From NCBI GenBank assembly GCA_037576195.1, contig CM075103.1, positions 38,205,250-38,269,249 of the forward strand: a stretch of DNA of 64,000 bases. Reading direction: 5' to 3'. Shown here piece by piece: positions 11,647-21,174 of this stretch. The notes below the pieces were generated by a model, which did not search any database, was not told where the DNA came from, and was given only the letters and a program-made list of their open reading frames with translations. Every line of letters starts with the position of its first letter. Positions within the stretch are counted from its first letter, which is position 1. Position numbers and translations under genes: made by a program. Origin of the DNA: Phytoseiulus persimilis (Eukaryota > Arthropoda > Arachnida > Mesostigmata > Phytoseiidae).

Positions 11647-14600
11647 TCAGTCGCGTATATCGAACCTCCGAGGTGGTGCCAGCAAATGGCGAGGTCTAAG
11701 AACGCGGCGTTTTTGGATTGGAGTCGACGGCGGCGTAGAATCGGGAGTTGAAAACTCCTCCTCCGAAAAACTCGAGGTTGAATCGTGTTCGAATGTTTCA
11801 ACACCTGGCAGGATACTTCTCGTCATTGCTCTCAACAGCGTCGATCTTGGCGACCTACGAGTCGTGTCTGTGGCCGTATCGGGACCTCGGTTCTTCATCT
11901 GGTTCACATGGCGAGTCCAGAGCAGGTCATCTACTGCGACGTCGTACAAGACGTTACCCTTCTTCCTGATGACGTTCGCCGGGGTCCATCTCGGGTTGTG
12001 TGGATTCCTGAAATCTTTGACAAATACCGCGTCGCGAGGGTTGAAGCTCCTCACGTTCCGCTGGAAGGGCTTCGCGGAGCTTGGTTCCTCACCTTGACGG
12101 CTCGACCGCGGCTGAATTTCTGCTCTTGTCTGAAGTTTGTCCGGGTCGGGTCTGAGCAACGAGAGCTTGGTTCGAAGCGGCCGCCCGAGGAAAAACTCTG
12201 CCGGGGACTTCCCATGGAGACCAGGGGTGCACCTGTACGTCTGAAGCATTGTCTGCACAGCCATCTCGCTGTTCCCCTCCCTCCGCAGTTTGTTCCAGCT
12301 CCTCTTGAAGATATCCACGAACTTTTCCGCTTGTCCGTTGGATTGTGGGTGACACACTGGCGAATTCAAGTGTATGATTCCCCGCGACTCGCAAAAATTC
12401 TTGAAATCTTTCCCTTTGAATTGTGGACCATTATCGGTTACAATAACCGAAGGATTTCCGAAACTCGCAAACACCCGAGCGAATTTTTCGATCGTCGCAT
12501 TCGTCGAGGCAGACTTCATCTCGAAGATTTCCGGCCATTTAGAATAGGCATCCACAATGATGAGAAACATTGACCCTTCCATGGGCCCCGCGAAGTCGGC
12601 GTGAATTCGCTCCCAAGGCCGTTTGGCCGACTCCCAAGGGTGCGGGATAGCTTTTTGTGGATCCCGATTCAACTCCGCACACGAAGAACAGTTGCGAACA
12701 AGTTTTTCTATCTCTCCATCGATCTTCGGCCAGTGGACAAAACTCCTTGCCAAGCGTTCCATCCGGGAAACATCGGGATGCCCGACGTGTAGCTGCCGTA
12801 GAACTCGGCTCTGCAGCGGTTTTGGAATAACCACACGATCGTCTGACATGATACAACCCTGCACAATTGACAACGAGCTCCTTCCGTTATAGAAGTTCCA
12901 GAGTAAACTGTCTCGTTCTACCTTGCCCGGCCACTTGACATTTAGGCAGTGTTTCACCTGACGCAGGAGATCGTCTTCATCGGTTAGTCTGCGAATTGCC
13001 TCATTCGTGACTGGTAGAGCCTGGATGCATTCTCCGGAAACGGCGTCGGTGTCCTCTTCGATTGCACCAATCTCAACGTCTTCCGAGTTCTTATCATTGC
13101 CTTGCTGTGCTATCAGTCTCGAGAGCGCGTCCGCCTGACCAAACTTTGTAGTCTGTCGATACTCGATTGTGAAGTCATATCCTATGAGCATTGTGGCCCA
13201 CCGCTGGAGTCTGTTAGCAGTGTAGACCGGGATACCTGTTTTGCTTCCGAATATCGCCAGGAGAGCTTGATGGTCTGTAAGGAGTAGAAATTTGCGACCG
13301 TAGATGAATTTGTGAAACTTCTTGCAAGCGAAGATCAACCCTAGAGCTTCCTTCTCTATCTGTGAGTGATTTTTCTCTGGCGATGAGAGTGAGCGACAAG
13401 CGTGGAAAATTGCTTTTTCACCCCCATCCGGAAATCTGTGAGACAGCACGGCTCCGATACCGTAGTTGCTGGCGTCAGCGGCGACCACCAAAGGGAGCTC
13501 CGGATTGTAGTGAGTAAGAAACAGATCTGATTGTAAGATCGTCTTCAGCTTATCGAGAACTGTTTGACATTCCGGCGACCACACGAACTTGCAGTTCTTT
13601 TCGAGAAGTTTGTCAAGAGGATCGCGGAGATCTCGAAGACCTGGCATGAACGCAGCGTAGTAGTTTATCATTCCCAGTAGAGCTCTGAGCTCGGACACGT
13701 TCTGTGGAGCAGGCATCTTCACCACCGCCTCAATCTTTGCTTTGTCCGGCCTTCTTCCTTCACTGGAAATCATCTGTCCCAAGAACTTGATCTCTGTCTT
13801 AAGGAACGAGCATTTGTCCAACCGGACCCGAAGTCCGTATTCCTTGATCCTGTCGAATAGCCTTAGGACAGCTTCGTTATGTTCCTTCAAGTCTTTTCCA
13901 GTGACCACGATGTCGTCCAGATACGCAGCTGTATTCGGGAGACCGGCGATCATAGTGTCCATGATTTGTTGGAAGGTAGCGGGTGCCGTCTTGACTCCGA
14001 ACGGCAATCTATTGTAGCGAAACAGACCCTTCGGAGTGTTGATGCACAGCATTTCCCGGCAATCCTCAGCAACTTCGATCTGCATGAAATAAACCCCGCC
14101 GTTGAGCTTGGTGAGGATATCGTCAGGCGTTGTTAGAGGATGACGGTGATCTTGTAGTACTTCGTTCAAACCAGTGCTGTAGTCTGCACACAGTCTGATT
14201 TCCCCAGTCTTCTTCTCGACGATAACGACTGGTGCGGCGAATTCGGAATGACAGACGGGTGAAATCACCCCTCTGTCCATGAGACGGTTCAGCTCACCCT
14301 CGAGTTTCTCCAAGCTGGCATACGGCACCGGACGGCATTTCCGAAACACAGGAGTCGTGTTCTCCTTCAGTTTGAATTCAGCCTTCGCTTTTGTACACTT
14401 GCCAAGACCTGATTCGAAAACTTCAGAATACTCATCTTTGAGATGTCTTGTCAGTTCCGTGGTGGCCCTCTGAAGGTCGATGCGCTCGATACGTGAGATC
14501 GATGTTGCGCATCCTGCCGAATAGGGAGTCGAAGTTCCTGTCAGCTGTTTCCACAAAGCATTGTGCTTCTTCAGCCACTGGCATTCAAGAAGTCTGTATG

Positions 14601-15864
14601 GGTGAATCACCACGTAGCACCGGCCAGCGAGTCGTAGTCCTTCCAGTTCGAACTCGCAGTGGAAGTGGCCCAAACAGTCGAGCTCACCCTCATTCGCAGC
14701 CTTCATGGAGTTCCGATTGGGCTCGAGATCTGGCTTACCCAGTTTCTCCCAATCCTTACGACCGATGAAGGTGACATCAGCGCCAGTATCCATCCTCATG
14801 TCGAATCTCTTCCCGCCAATCAACACGATCTTTCGGATCTGATTGACGCTTTTCGAGGACGCTTGATAACCTCGGATCTCTATCGCCTGGACGCGCCGCC
14901 TGCCGTTCGACTGCGGATCGTGGCGGCCACCTGATCTCTTTTGACCGACCCGGCTACCATCATTTGTCCTCTTCTTTGAATTCTTGAAGCATACGGCCCT
15001 GATATGGCCAATCTTGCCACATTCCTTGCAGGTAGAATTCCTGTGAGAGCAATCCTCTCTGAAATGCATTCCTCCGCATCCGCGACAGGGATGGGTAGGT
15101 TTTCCTTGGGACACCGCATGGACTTCGTTGCGGGTTCCAGTTGAGATGGACCTAGATGTACTCTGTAGGCGTGTGAAATTCTTGACGTGTTGATGCAGCT
15201 CTCGTAGTGTTGATTTCGGCTTCTCCTCCACGAATTGTAGGGCAAGTTCTCGAACATCATCGTGCTCAGAACCTTCAAGTCCACAGATCCAGACAAGACA
15301 TTTCATTTGATCCGCGGTTACCTTGGACATTTCTGACAGCTCATGTCTCCGGTTCACCATACCAGTGTAATCGTCGTACGTCCCATCGCTGATGTCCGTA
15401 CACTTCGTCTGTAGGTACCGATAACGGCGAGCAAACTCAGAACCTCGGTGACCGAACGATTCTTTGAGCAGTGTAATCGTGTCTTCGGACCCGAGTTCAG
15501 AATACTTTTTCGGAAGTATGTTGGCATCGAACTTCTGGAAGCGTTCTTGATCCAGCTCTTGTATGATGAGACGAACTTTGGCAGCATCATCTAGTGTTGC
15601 TCCTTCGACTTGAAGTACGTTCTCGTACCGGCTATACCACAGCTCGAAAGTCAGCCCTCCATGCGGATCATATTTCAAATTCGGAATCTGTTTCACCAGG
15701 GTAGTCGTAGCTGCTACTGCCGGTCTCATAATAACGCCTTTACTGAACTGTTCGATGACACGCTTCAGCATCGCTTCTACTGCTGCTTCACTCAACATTT
15801 TTCCAAAGATCTTCGTCGCCACTCGATATGACCGTCTATTTACGAGGCTGCTTTCGTTATTCAC
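11647..15864 (-). CDS. Gag-Pol polyprotein, Ty3/Gypsy element A
   Basis: One uninterrupted frame of 1405 codons with the full Gypsy order: Gag, two zinc knuckles (CX2CX3HX4C then CX2CX4HX4C, about residues 257-290), aspartic protease (MDTGAD, near 358), reverse transcriptase (YLDDIVVTG, near 650), RNase H (ADASNYGIGAV, LTDHQAL), then integrase with its HHCC finger and the triad in HADFAGP, VTDNGPQF and NGQAEKF. Integrase after RNase H is what separates Ty3/Gypsy from Ty1/Copia. The first Met lies inside the 5' LTR, so Met23 (codon at 15798) is the likelier start. There is no separate Gag stop or frameshift and no env frame. With all catalytic residues in place, this copy may still make functional proteins, though its 5' LTR is broken. 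Confidence 0.93.
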   Translation of the reverse strand: MNNESSLVNRRSYRVATKIFGKMLSEAAVEAMLKRVIEQFSKGVIMRPAVAATTTLVKQIPNLKYDPHGGLTFELWYSRYENVLQVEGATLDDAAKVRLIIQELDQERFQKFDANILPKKYSELGSEDTITLLKESFGHRGSEFARRYRYLQTKCTDISDGTYDDYTGMVNRRHELSEMSKVTADQMKCLVWICGLEGSEHDDVRELALQFVEEKPKSTLRELHQHVKNFTRLQSTSRSISTGTRNEVHAVSQGKPTHPCRGCGGMHFREDCSHRNSTCKECGKIGHIRAVCFKNSKKRTNDGSRVGQKRSGGRHDPQSNGRRRVQAIEIRGYQASSKSVNQIRKIVLIGGKRFDMRMDTGADVTFIGRKDWEKLGKPDLEPNRNSMKAANEGELDCLGHFHCEFELEGLRLAGRCYVVIHPYRLLECQWLKKHNALWKQLTGTSTPYSAGCATSISRIERIDLQRATTELTRHLKDEYSEVFESGLGKCTKAKAEFKLKENTTPVFRKCRPVPYASLEKLEGELNRLMDRGVISPVCHSEFAAPVVIVEKKTGEIRLCADYSTGLNEVLQDHRHPLTTPDDILTKLNGGVYFMQIEVAEDCREMLCINTPKGLFRYNRLPFGVKTAPATFQQIMDTMIAGLPNTAAYLDDIVVTGKDLKEHNEAVLRLFDRIKEYGLRVRLDKCSFLKTEIKFLGQMISSEGRRPDKAKIEAVVKMPAPQNVSELRALLGMINYYAAFMPGLRDLRDPLDKLLEKNCKFVWSPECQTVLDKLKTILQSDLFLTHYNPELPLVVAADASNYGIGAVLSHRFPDGGEKAIFHACRSLSSPEKNHSQIEKEALGLIFACKKFHKFIYGRKFLLLTDHQALLAIFGSKTGIPVYTANRLQRWATMLIGYDFTIEYRQTTKFGQADALSRLIAQQGNDKNSEDVEIGAIEEDTDAVSGECIQALPVTNEAIRRLTDEDDLLRQVKHCLNVKWPGKVERDSLLWNFYNGRSSLSIVQGCIMSDDRVVIPKPLQSRVLRQLHVGHPDVSRMERLARSFVHWPKIDGEIEKLVRNCSSCAELNRDPQKAIPHPWESAKRPWERIHADFAGPMEGSMFLIIVDAYSKWPEIFEMKSASTNATIEKFARVFASFGNPSVIVTDNGPQFKGKDFKNFCESRGIIHLNSPVCHPQSNGQAEKFVDIFKRSWNKLRREGNSEMAVQTMLQTYRCTPGLHGKSPAEFFLGRPLRTKLSLLRPDPDKLQTRAEIQPRSSRQGEEPSSAKPFQRNVRSFNPRDAVFVKDFRNPHNPRWTPANVIRKKGNVLYDVAVDDLLWTRHVNQMKNRGPDTATDTTRRSPRSTLLRAMTRSILPGVETFEHDSTSSFSEEEFSTPDSTPPSTPIQKRRVLRPRHLLAPPRRFDIRD

Positions 15865-15900
15865 TTGATCTAGTGATCCGACATCTTTATTATATATTAA
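15824..15900 (-). repeat. 5' LTR of Gypsy element A, proximal part
   Basis: 77 bp matching the inner part of the 3' LTR; the only difference I see is at its first base (15824). It abuts the Helitron insertion at 15901; the missing 45 bp reappear at 17188-17232. Confidence 0.88.
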
Positions 15901-17187
15901 CTAGCGTACCCCGTCGCGCTTCGCTGCGACGTTCGAGGGTGCTCGTCTGCGACAGAGGTCGGCCAACTTTTCCTGTTCGAAGTTAAAATCAGGTCCCAGA
16001 TCTTGCCCCGGGATCCGACGCATGGAGATTCCTCGAGATTTTTTAATCCCTGCCCCTCGCAGAGTTTCTGAAGACTATTCCACCCCTGTCTGATCATACT
16101 TTTCGGGCTCCATGGAGATGATTCCGACGTCGATTTGACTGTGCCCCATGAAGTTTTGTGGGGGTGATTCCGAGCTTGATCTGACTTTTCGAAGTCCATG
16201 GAGACGATCTCGACTTGTATATGATCATACTTTTTAGGGGTCCATGGAGGTTCTTCTAGGTACAGGAGAACTGCCGTTTCTCCTCAACAGTGTTCCGCCG
16301 GTTACTTTCTGCGGCATCGTGGGAATTCTTCCAACCTATCATGTATTGGTTGTCCGAGTTGAACAATCAGAATCATGGCGAAGGAACTCTCCGATGTTTT
16401 CCGATGAGGGCTTTCGGATGAGCACTGTAGTCACAGTTGGGCGCATAATGGAAGGCAGCGTGAGTCAGATCACGTGGAGGTCGTAGACAGCACCGCGATG
16501 AGGAACCAACCTCTGGTATAGCGTTCGAAATTCCCTGTCGTGCGCTCGCCAGCTGATCGTCGAGAGTGCTAAGTACGTGGGCCAATTGAGCGGAAGGCTC
16601 ATTCCCTCCACCGGGCGTGGCACCGTTTGAGTTTCCTTGCAGCGCACAGTCAGGGTGACGGTCACAGGCTGCCCAGCTTCGAGCGACCGCCGACCCCGGG
16701 ACACTGCCATCCAGAGCCGCTCGCGACAGTCTCGCTGCTTTGAGCACTCTAGAATGCGCCGTTCCACGCCTCAGATCTGTCCTTTTACGTTTGGGCATGA
16801 TGATCAAAACACTTCGATCCGAGCGCTGTTAATCTGACCCGATACACAAAACGATCGCTCTCGAACCACTCTGAACCGCGAGTTTTTCACCACCGTGAGG
16901 ACGGCGTTCCAAAATCGGTGCCGGGTCGCGCCGCCACAGATGGTGAACACCATGGGCCATTGGCGGGCTTCTTTAAACAGAGATATTCTCCTGCACGCGA
17001 CGACAATTTTATCGAGTTTTCTTGAGATTGTCCTGTTCCTAGGACACTTCGGGAAACACAACATAGCCTATGTCCTTCCTTGCCACGTCCAGAAACATAC
17101 TGAGTAGGTTTTGTCCAGCCCCTGAGCGTGACTGGCGCGCCTATTCGTCTCATGCGAACGGCCAGAGACTGTCATTTATATAATAGA
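15901..17187 (-). mobile_element. Helitron 2, non-autonomous, inside the 5' LTR
   Basis: A 1287-bp insertion that splits the LTR exactly between A and T. On the minus strand it starts TCTATTATATAAATG (17187 downwards) and ends CTAG (15904-15901). A hairpin with GTCGC/GCGAC stems (15913-15917 and 15926-15930) lies about eight bases before CTAG. A|TC...CTRR|T with a subterminal hairpin and no target duplication is the defining Helitron signature. Comparison with the intact 3' LTR proves the empty site (77 + 45 = 122 bp). The interior near 16080-16250 has degenerate satellite-like units; the remainder, including a 144-codon minus-strand frame at 16373-16807, shows no Rep/helicase motif. Confidence 0.88.
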
Positions 17188-17232
17188 TGTGATGGTGATG
17201 ATGATCCGCTCAGGGAAGCGGCGGATCTCTCA
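17188..17232 (-). repeat. 5' LTR of Gypsy element A, distal part
   Basis: 45 bp matching 11565-11609 with one clear mismatch (ccgctc versus cagctc). Its outer edge is followed by CTCTC, the right copy of the target duplication. Confidence 0.85.
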
Positions 17233-17563
17233 CTCTCCAGACTTGGAAAAGTATGGTCAGATTGGCCTCGGGATCACCCCTGCATAGTTGGGAATAGATG
17301 GTGAGATTGGTCCCGGAATCACCCCTCCAGAGTTGGGAAGTAATGCTCAGTTTGGTTCCGGAATCACCCCTCCCGAGTTGGAAAGTATTGCTCAGATTGG
17401 TCGCGGAATCACCCCTCCCGAGTTGGGAAGTATTGCTCAGATTGGTCCCGGAATCACCCCTCCAGAGTTGGAAAGTAATTCTCGGATTGGTCCCGGAATC
17501 ACCCCATCCAGAGTTGGAAAGTGATGCTCAGATTGGAGCGGATTATATATAGTAAGGGAAGGA
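17233..17563 (-). mobile_element. Helitron 1, 5' portion (right piece) with satellite
   Basis: Continuation of the element begun at 11297. It contains about seven 45-bp units (17238-17540) of the type gattggtcccggaatcaccc..., then an AT-rich terminus. On the minus strand the 5' end is most simply read as TCCTTCCCTTACTATATATAATCC, with the boundary at 17563|17564 (GA|T on the plus strand). The AT-rich terminus resembles that of Helitron 3. The exact 5' base is uncertain. Confidence 0.6.
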
Positions 17564-18438
17564 TCGGCTTAGTCTGTCAGTTTGTTAGTCAGTTTGTCCG
17601 CACTTTCTCTGGAAGACATGAAGGTGATCCCGGGACCAATCTGAACATACTCTCCCGAGTCTATAGAGGTGATTCCGGTACGAGTCTAACTTAACTTTTC
17701 AAACTCTGGAGGGGTGATTCCGGGACCAATCTGAGCATGACTTCCCAACTCTGGAAGGTTGATTCCGAGACCAATCTGAGCATTACTCTCCAACTCTGGA
17801 GGGGTGATTCCGGGACCAATTCAAGCATTACTTTCCAACTGTGGAGGGGTGATTCCGAGATCAATCTGACCATTACTTTCCAACTCTGGAGGGATGATTC
17901 CGAGACCAATCTGAGCATTACTTTCCAATTCTGGAGGGATGATTCCGGGACCAATCTGAGCATTACTTTCCAACTCTGGAGGGGTGATTCCGAGACCAAT
18001 CTGAGCATTACTTTCCAAGTCTGGAGGGGTGATTCCGAGACCAATCTGAGCATTACTTTCCAACTCTGGAGGGGTGATTCCGGGACCAATCTGGCCATTA
18101 CTTTCCAACTCTGGAGGGGTGATTCCGGGACCAATCTGAGCATTACTTTCCAACTCTGGAGGGGTGATTCTGGTACCAATCTGAGCATTACTTTCCAACT
18201 CTGGAAGGGTGATTCCGAGACCACTCTGACCATTAAATTCCAAGTCTGGAGGGGTGATTCCGGGACCAATCTGAGCATACTTCTCCGAATCTGGGGGATG
18301 ATCACGGGACCAATTTAACAATACTTTTCAAAACCATGATGCTGTCCCAGTGAAGAAGGTGAAAAGAACTTCGATGCCACGAAACGGCGCCCAACCGCGC
18401 ACAGCGCGGCCTACTCCGATAGGCCAGGCGCCGGCTGG
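17564..18438 (+). mobile_element. Helitron 4, satellite-carrying, plus orientation
   Basis: The 3' end is well defined. A hairpin (GGCCTA 18408-18413, TAGGCC 18420-18425) is followed by AGGCGCCGG and terminal CTGG at 18435-18438, then T. The block before it is the reverse complement of the terminus of Helitron 1, with many substitutions. The body is about thirteen 45-bp satellite units (17690-18290) in the opposite orientation to Helitron 1. The 5' boundary at 17564 (A|TC) is a guess; the string tatatagtaagg occurs just before it and just after the 3' end. Confidence 0.55.
17690..18290. repeat. 45-bp satellite array in Helitron 4
   Basis: Tandem units of about 45 bp (gtgattccgggaccaatctg agcattactttccaactctgg...), mostly 85-95% alike by eye. 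As 45 is a multiple of three, several frames stay open on both strands for the length of the array; these are not genes. Confidence 0.9.
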
Positions 18439-19608
18439 TTGTATATAGTAAGGATGCGAGAACCACTATTGATGAGGAGATTCAGAGTGGTCATCGTCAG
18501 TCGGCATTTTCTCACTCTCTCTTCTTCTGCTCATGAATCGCTGAAAAATTATTCGATCCTAGAATTTCTTCTTGCGTTCGATAGCTGGAAGGATGGAACA
18601 TCTCCTTTCTTCTCGATTTTCGTGAATCGGTGGGAAAGTGAGTTTTTCGATCGGCTCCAAGATTGCCTTTTATTTAACTTTTCTCAAAAAAACATTCGAC
18701 TTCCGTAGTCGACCGATCGAATTCGGAAGTGCCAAGGTCGACGCAGGATAGGATGCTGCTCGAACACCCGGAGACTCCAGAATTTTAGCTAAGGGTCTGT
18801 GAGAAGGACGAACGGTCGTTCCAACCTCGACCTCCTGACAAGATCGCGTCCTCTTTGCATTTTGCCCCGTAAGCCCTCAGAGAAGCCGAATTCGGAAAAT
18901 TCTCCGGTGGCAAGAAAATCTTAGATTGGTCCAGACTACCCGACCAAGGAGTTGTCGGTTCGATCGGACAATTTTTTATACTGATATACGGACTGATATA
19001 TGAGCAAAAAACGAGAGAGTAAGAAAATTCTCGACCTACGATGACCACCCTGTATGTATAGCGGATTCGCAATGATTGCGGTCCTCTCTCGGGCGACATG
19101 GATCGTCATTCCAACGTACCACTGGTTATCGGAGTCTGGTTCCGGAATGTTTGATTCCTTTGGAACTCGTGATTCCGCCAATCACCAGAGCGAGTTTGAG
19201 AGTGCTATTCAGAGAGACAGCATCGGATGCCATTTTCAGCGAAAGTAGGAGAAATCGAGCAGAACTCGTGAGACGTATCAAGTTTCCCTGAGCGGAGTGT
19301 GGAACTCCAACACTATTTGGTACTTGAATGTTAGCCCCCCCCCCCCCCCCCTTCGAGAACGGCGCCAAAAACACGGTCAATCAACCCAAGCGGGGGGCAA
19401 CACGCCACGGGCAGAGGCGGCACATTGCCTGGTTTCTGTGAACCGCTTCGTCTACCTTTCTCCCACCTCCTCTCTCCCTCTGCCGCCACTTGACGGGCTT
19501 GGAAGGCGCCGCTTTTAGAAAAGGGGCTTGACGCACAAGAGCCCAATATATTCACTCCTAGACCCGGAGCAAAAACAAGTCATCTTCACTCCTGCGTTTC
19601 CCCTCCAG
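18439..19608. other. No gene recognised; 17-base poly-C run
   Basis: Sequence between Helitron 4 and the eIF4E-like exon. A run of 17 C lies at 19335-19351. The stretch near 19015-19065 resembles 25995-26050, a small dispersed repeat. The first exon(s) and promoter of the eIF4E-like gene should lie here or further left, but I could not place them. A pyrimidine-rich tract leads into the AG at 19607-19608. Confidence 0.4.
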
Positions 19609-20107
19609 GTGTCCGGTCAATCACCCTGCCATCATGTACACTTTATGGTTCCACCAGAAGCAGGAATGCGACGAGTCGTGGTCGAACAATCTGCTCGAGA
19701 TTCATACAGGGACCGCCGAGGACATTTTGGAGGAGCTGAACGAATTCGGATTACCATCGGCCCCTGGGAGATCGAAATGCGACCTGTGCATCTTCCGTTC
19801 TCACATAGTTCCCATGTGGGAAGACCCGCTCCAAGAACGGGGAGGTCGTTGGGTGGTCGAAGTGAAAGGAGGCAAAATCGATCTCGCATGGTATCGGACC
19901 ATCATGGAATGGTTTCGTACAGAAGCCAGCCCGTGGAGCTCGGTCACCGGCGTTTACTTGATGGTACGATCGAACATCAAGATCGCGATGTGGTTCGCGG
20001 ACAGTACGAATGCTGCTGAGGTCGACGAAATTCGGGCTCATTGGGGCAGCGTTATCGGACCCGAGTTGATCAAACACGCTGTCTGTCAAACTTACCATCA
20101 GAAATGA
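19609..20107 (+). CDS. Divergent eIF4E-like cap-binding protein (main exon)
   Basis: The frame reads NHPAIMYTLWF, the start of the eIF4E fold, behind a good acceptor (tttcccctccag, AG at 19607-19608). An exon beginning at 19609 in phase 2 is therefore likelier than translation starting at Met 19634. By alignment to eIF4E, the cap sandwich is kept: W56 (ESWSNN) and W102-E103 (PMWED). GGRW, the phosphate-contacting Arg and Lys (VRSNIKIAMW) and W166 are also kept. The dorsal eIF4G/4E-BP site is not: in AEDILEEL the position of W73 is Leu and the neighbouring Leu-Tyr is Glu-Leu. W43 is Tyr. The protein ends soon after the fold (TGA 20105-20107), shorter at its C terminus than standard eIF4E. It probably binds capped RNA without recruiting eIF4G in the usual way, perhaps as a repressor or special isoform. 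No disabling change is visible. Confidence 0.85.
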
Positions 20108-20640
20108 TGGCTCCCTCGATCTGGGGATATCCTGTCCGACGATTCGCCTGATGATTCCTCCTCGGAGATTTCCAAGTCGTGGGAATCTGTTCGATTGATT
20201 CAGTGAAATGTTATTTGTGATACAACGCCAATCGGAGGAGGACGCAAAACCAGGATGTCGGATTCGACTCGAACTCCGCGAGAGCTGGGAGATTCATGGC
20301 ATCATAGAGTTTGGTACCGAGCTGTTCCTAGGTATGAACTCCCCCAGGTGCAGGCATCGGATGTTACTAAGTCTTGGTGAGTTGGAGTCTGGCCGTAGAA
20401 GTGAGCGCAAAGCTCGAGCTGAGCAGCGAAACATTGTAGATTCCACTTCGGGGAACATCGGAATAAAAACGACTTTGTCTCCTTATTCGATAAAGGAACC
20501 GCTCTCTCCTTCTCCCGCTCTATGAAGTTTTAGCGGATTTTCGGCGCTAGCGCTGATCCCCCGAGTCTCTACCTCCGGGAACATGACCGCAGCATTTGGT
20601 TATACGAGAATCGAGGGAGTTATTGCTAGAGAGCATATCG
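20108..20640. other. Intergenic, no gene recognised
   Basis: Short stretch between the eIF4E-like stop codon and the 3' end of a minus-strand non-LTR element. It includes the presumptive 3' UTR; an AATAAA string (ggaataaaaac) is present near 20460. Nothing else is recognised. Confidence 0.4.
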
Positions 20641-21174
20641 TTCAAAACATACAGTGAAATACGGATTTGAATGAGATAGGAGTTTTCAAATTTTAATTGA
20701 TTGATTTTAAGGGATGATACCGGATGTATAACACTGGGGAAATTTGAGCCAATTCCGACTAGATTGGAAGCCTCAGGCAAGGAGCCACTGACCGCCGCAC
20801 TGTTGCCTTTCTGGACTTCGATCGACACGCGCTGAAATAGGAACTCCGAGGCTCTCCTATCTCCCGTTACCACCTCGATTCGCGTTGCGAGTTCTTTGAG
20901 AAAAGTCTGCGTTGAGCTTCCCACGACACCGAGGGTCTCCATCGCTATAGGCTGGATATTGAACCGGGATTCCAGCTCCCTGTATTTCGACATCTTACTC
21001 GCCTCCGCCATATTGGCGACGGCCTCAGGCCCGCGAGCGGCGCTGGTGCTGTGCGACGGCGCTAGAGTGTCCCAGACCGAGGCGTCCCACACGAGTGACT
21101 TACCTGCATTCCATCACGACAGTGTGAGGCCCTCGGATCGGAGCGCCGAGTCGCCTGAGAGCCCCGTCGGTTCT

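Larger units (their letters stand above)
11488..17232 (-). mobile_element. Ty3/Gypsy LTR element A (interrupted by Helitron 2)
   Basis: A complete LTR retrotransposon on the minus strand. The 3' LTR is 11488-11609 and starts TGAGAG, ends ATATCA. A polypurine tract lies just inside it (11610-11622 read in reverse). The 5' LTR is in two pieces, 15824-15900 and 17188-17232, separated by a 1287-bp Helitron. The whole composite is flanked by the 5-bp duplication CTCTC (11483-11487 and 17233-17237). Joining the flanks across the element reconstitutes one normal satellite unit of the host Helitron, which confirms the boundaries. A primer-binding-site-like GGCGACGAAGATC follows the 5' LTR. Without the Helitron the element is 4458 bp. 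Confidence 0.88.

Noticed and set aside
11785-12573. 262-codon plus-strand frame
   Set aside because: Antisense of the integrase region of Gypsy A; no own motif.
15790-15864. ATG 15864 as the true Gag-Pol start of Gypsy A
   Set aside because: It lies inside the LTR; Met23 at 15798 is more plausible. The frame is open from either.
16373-16807. 144-codon minus-strand frame in Helitron 2 as a transposase
   Set aside because: No Rep (HUH) or helicase motif; basic and Ala/Arg-rich, probably chance.
17691-18321. Open frames of 160-200 codons on both strands made of repeated SPLQSWKVM or ITPPELESN units
   Set aside because: They are translations of the 45-bp satellite. The period is a multiple of three, so frames without a stop stay open on both strands. 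No start context, splice sites or non-repeat sequence.
19634-19636. ATG 19634 as the start of the eIF4E-like protein
   Set aside because: It falls inside the conserved first strand of the fold; the frame is open upstream to a good splice acceptor, with HP at the usual place before it.
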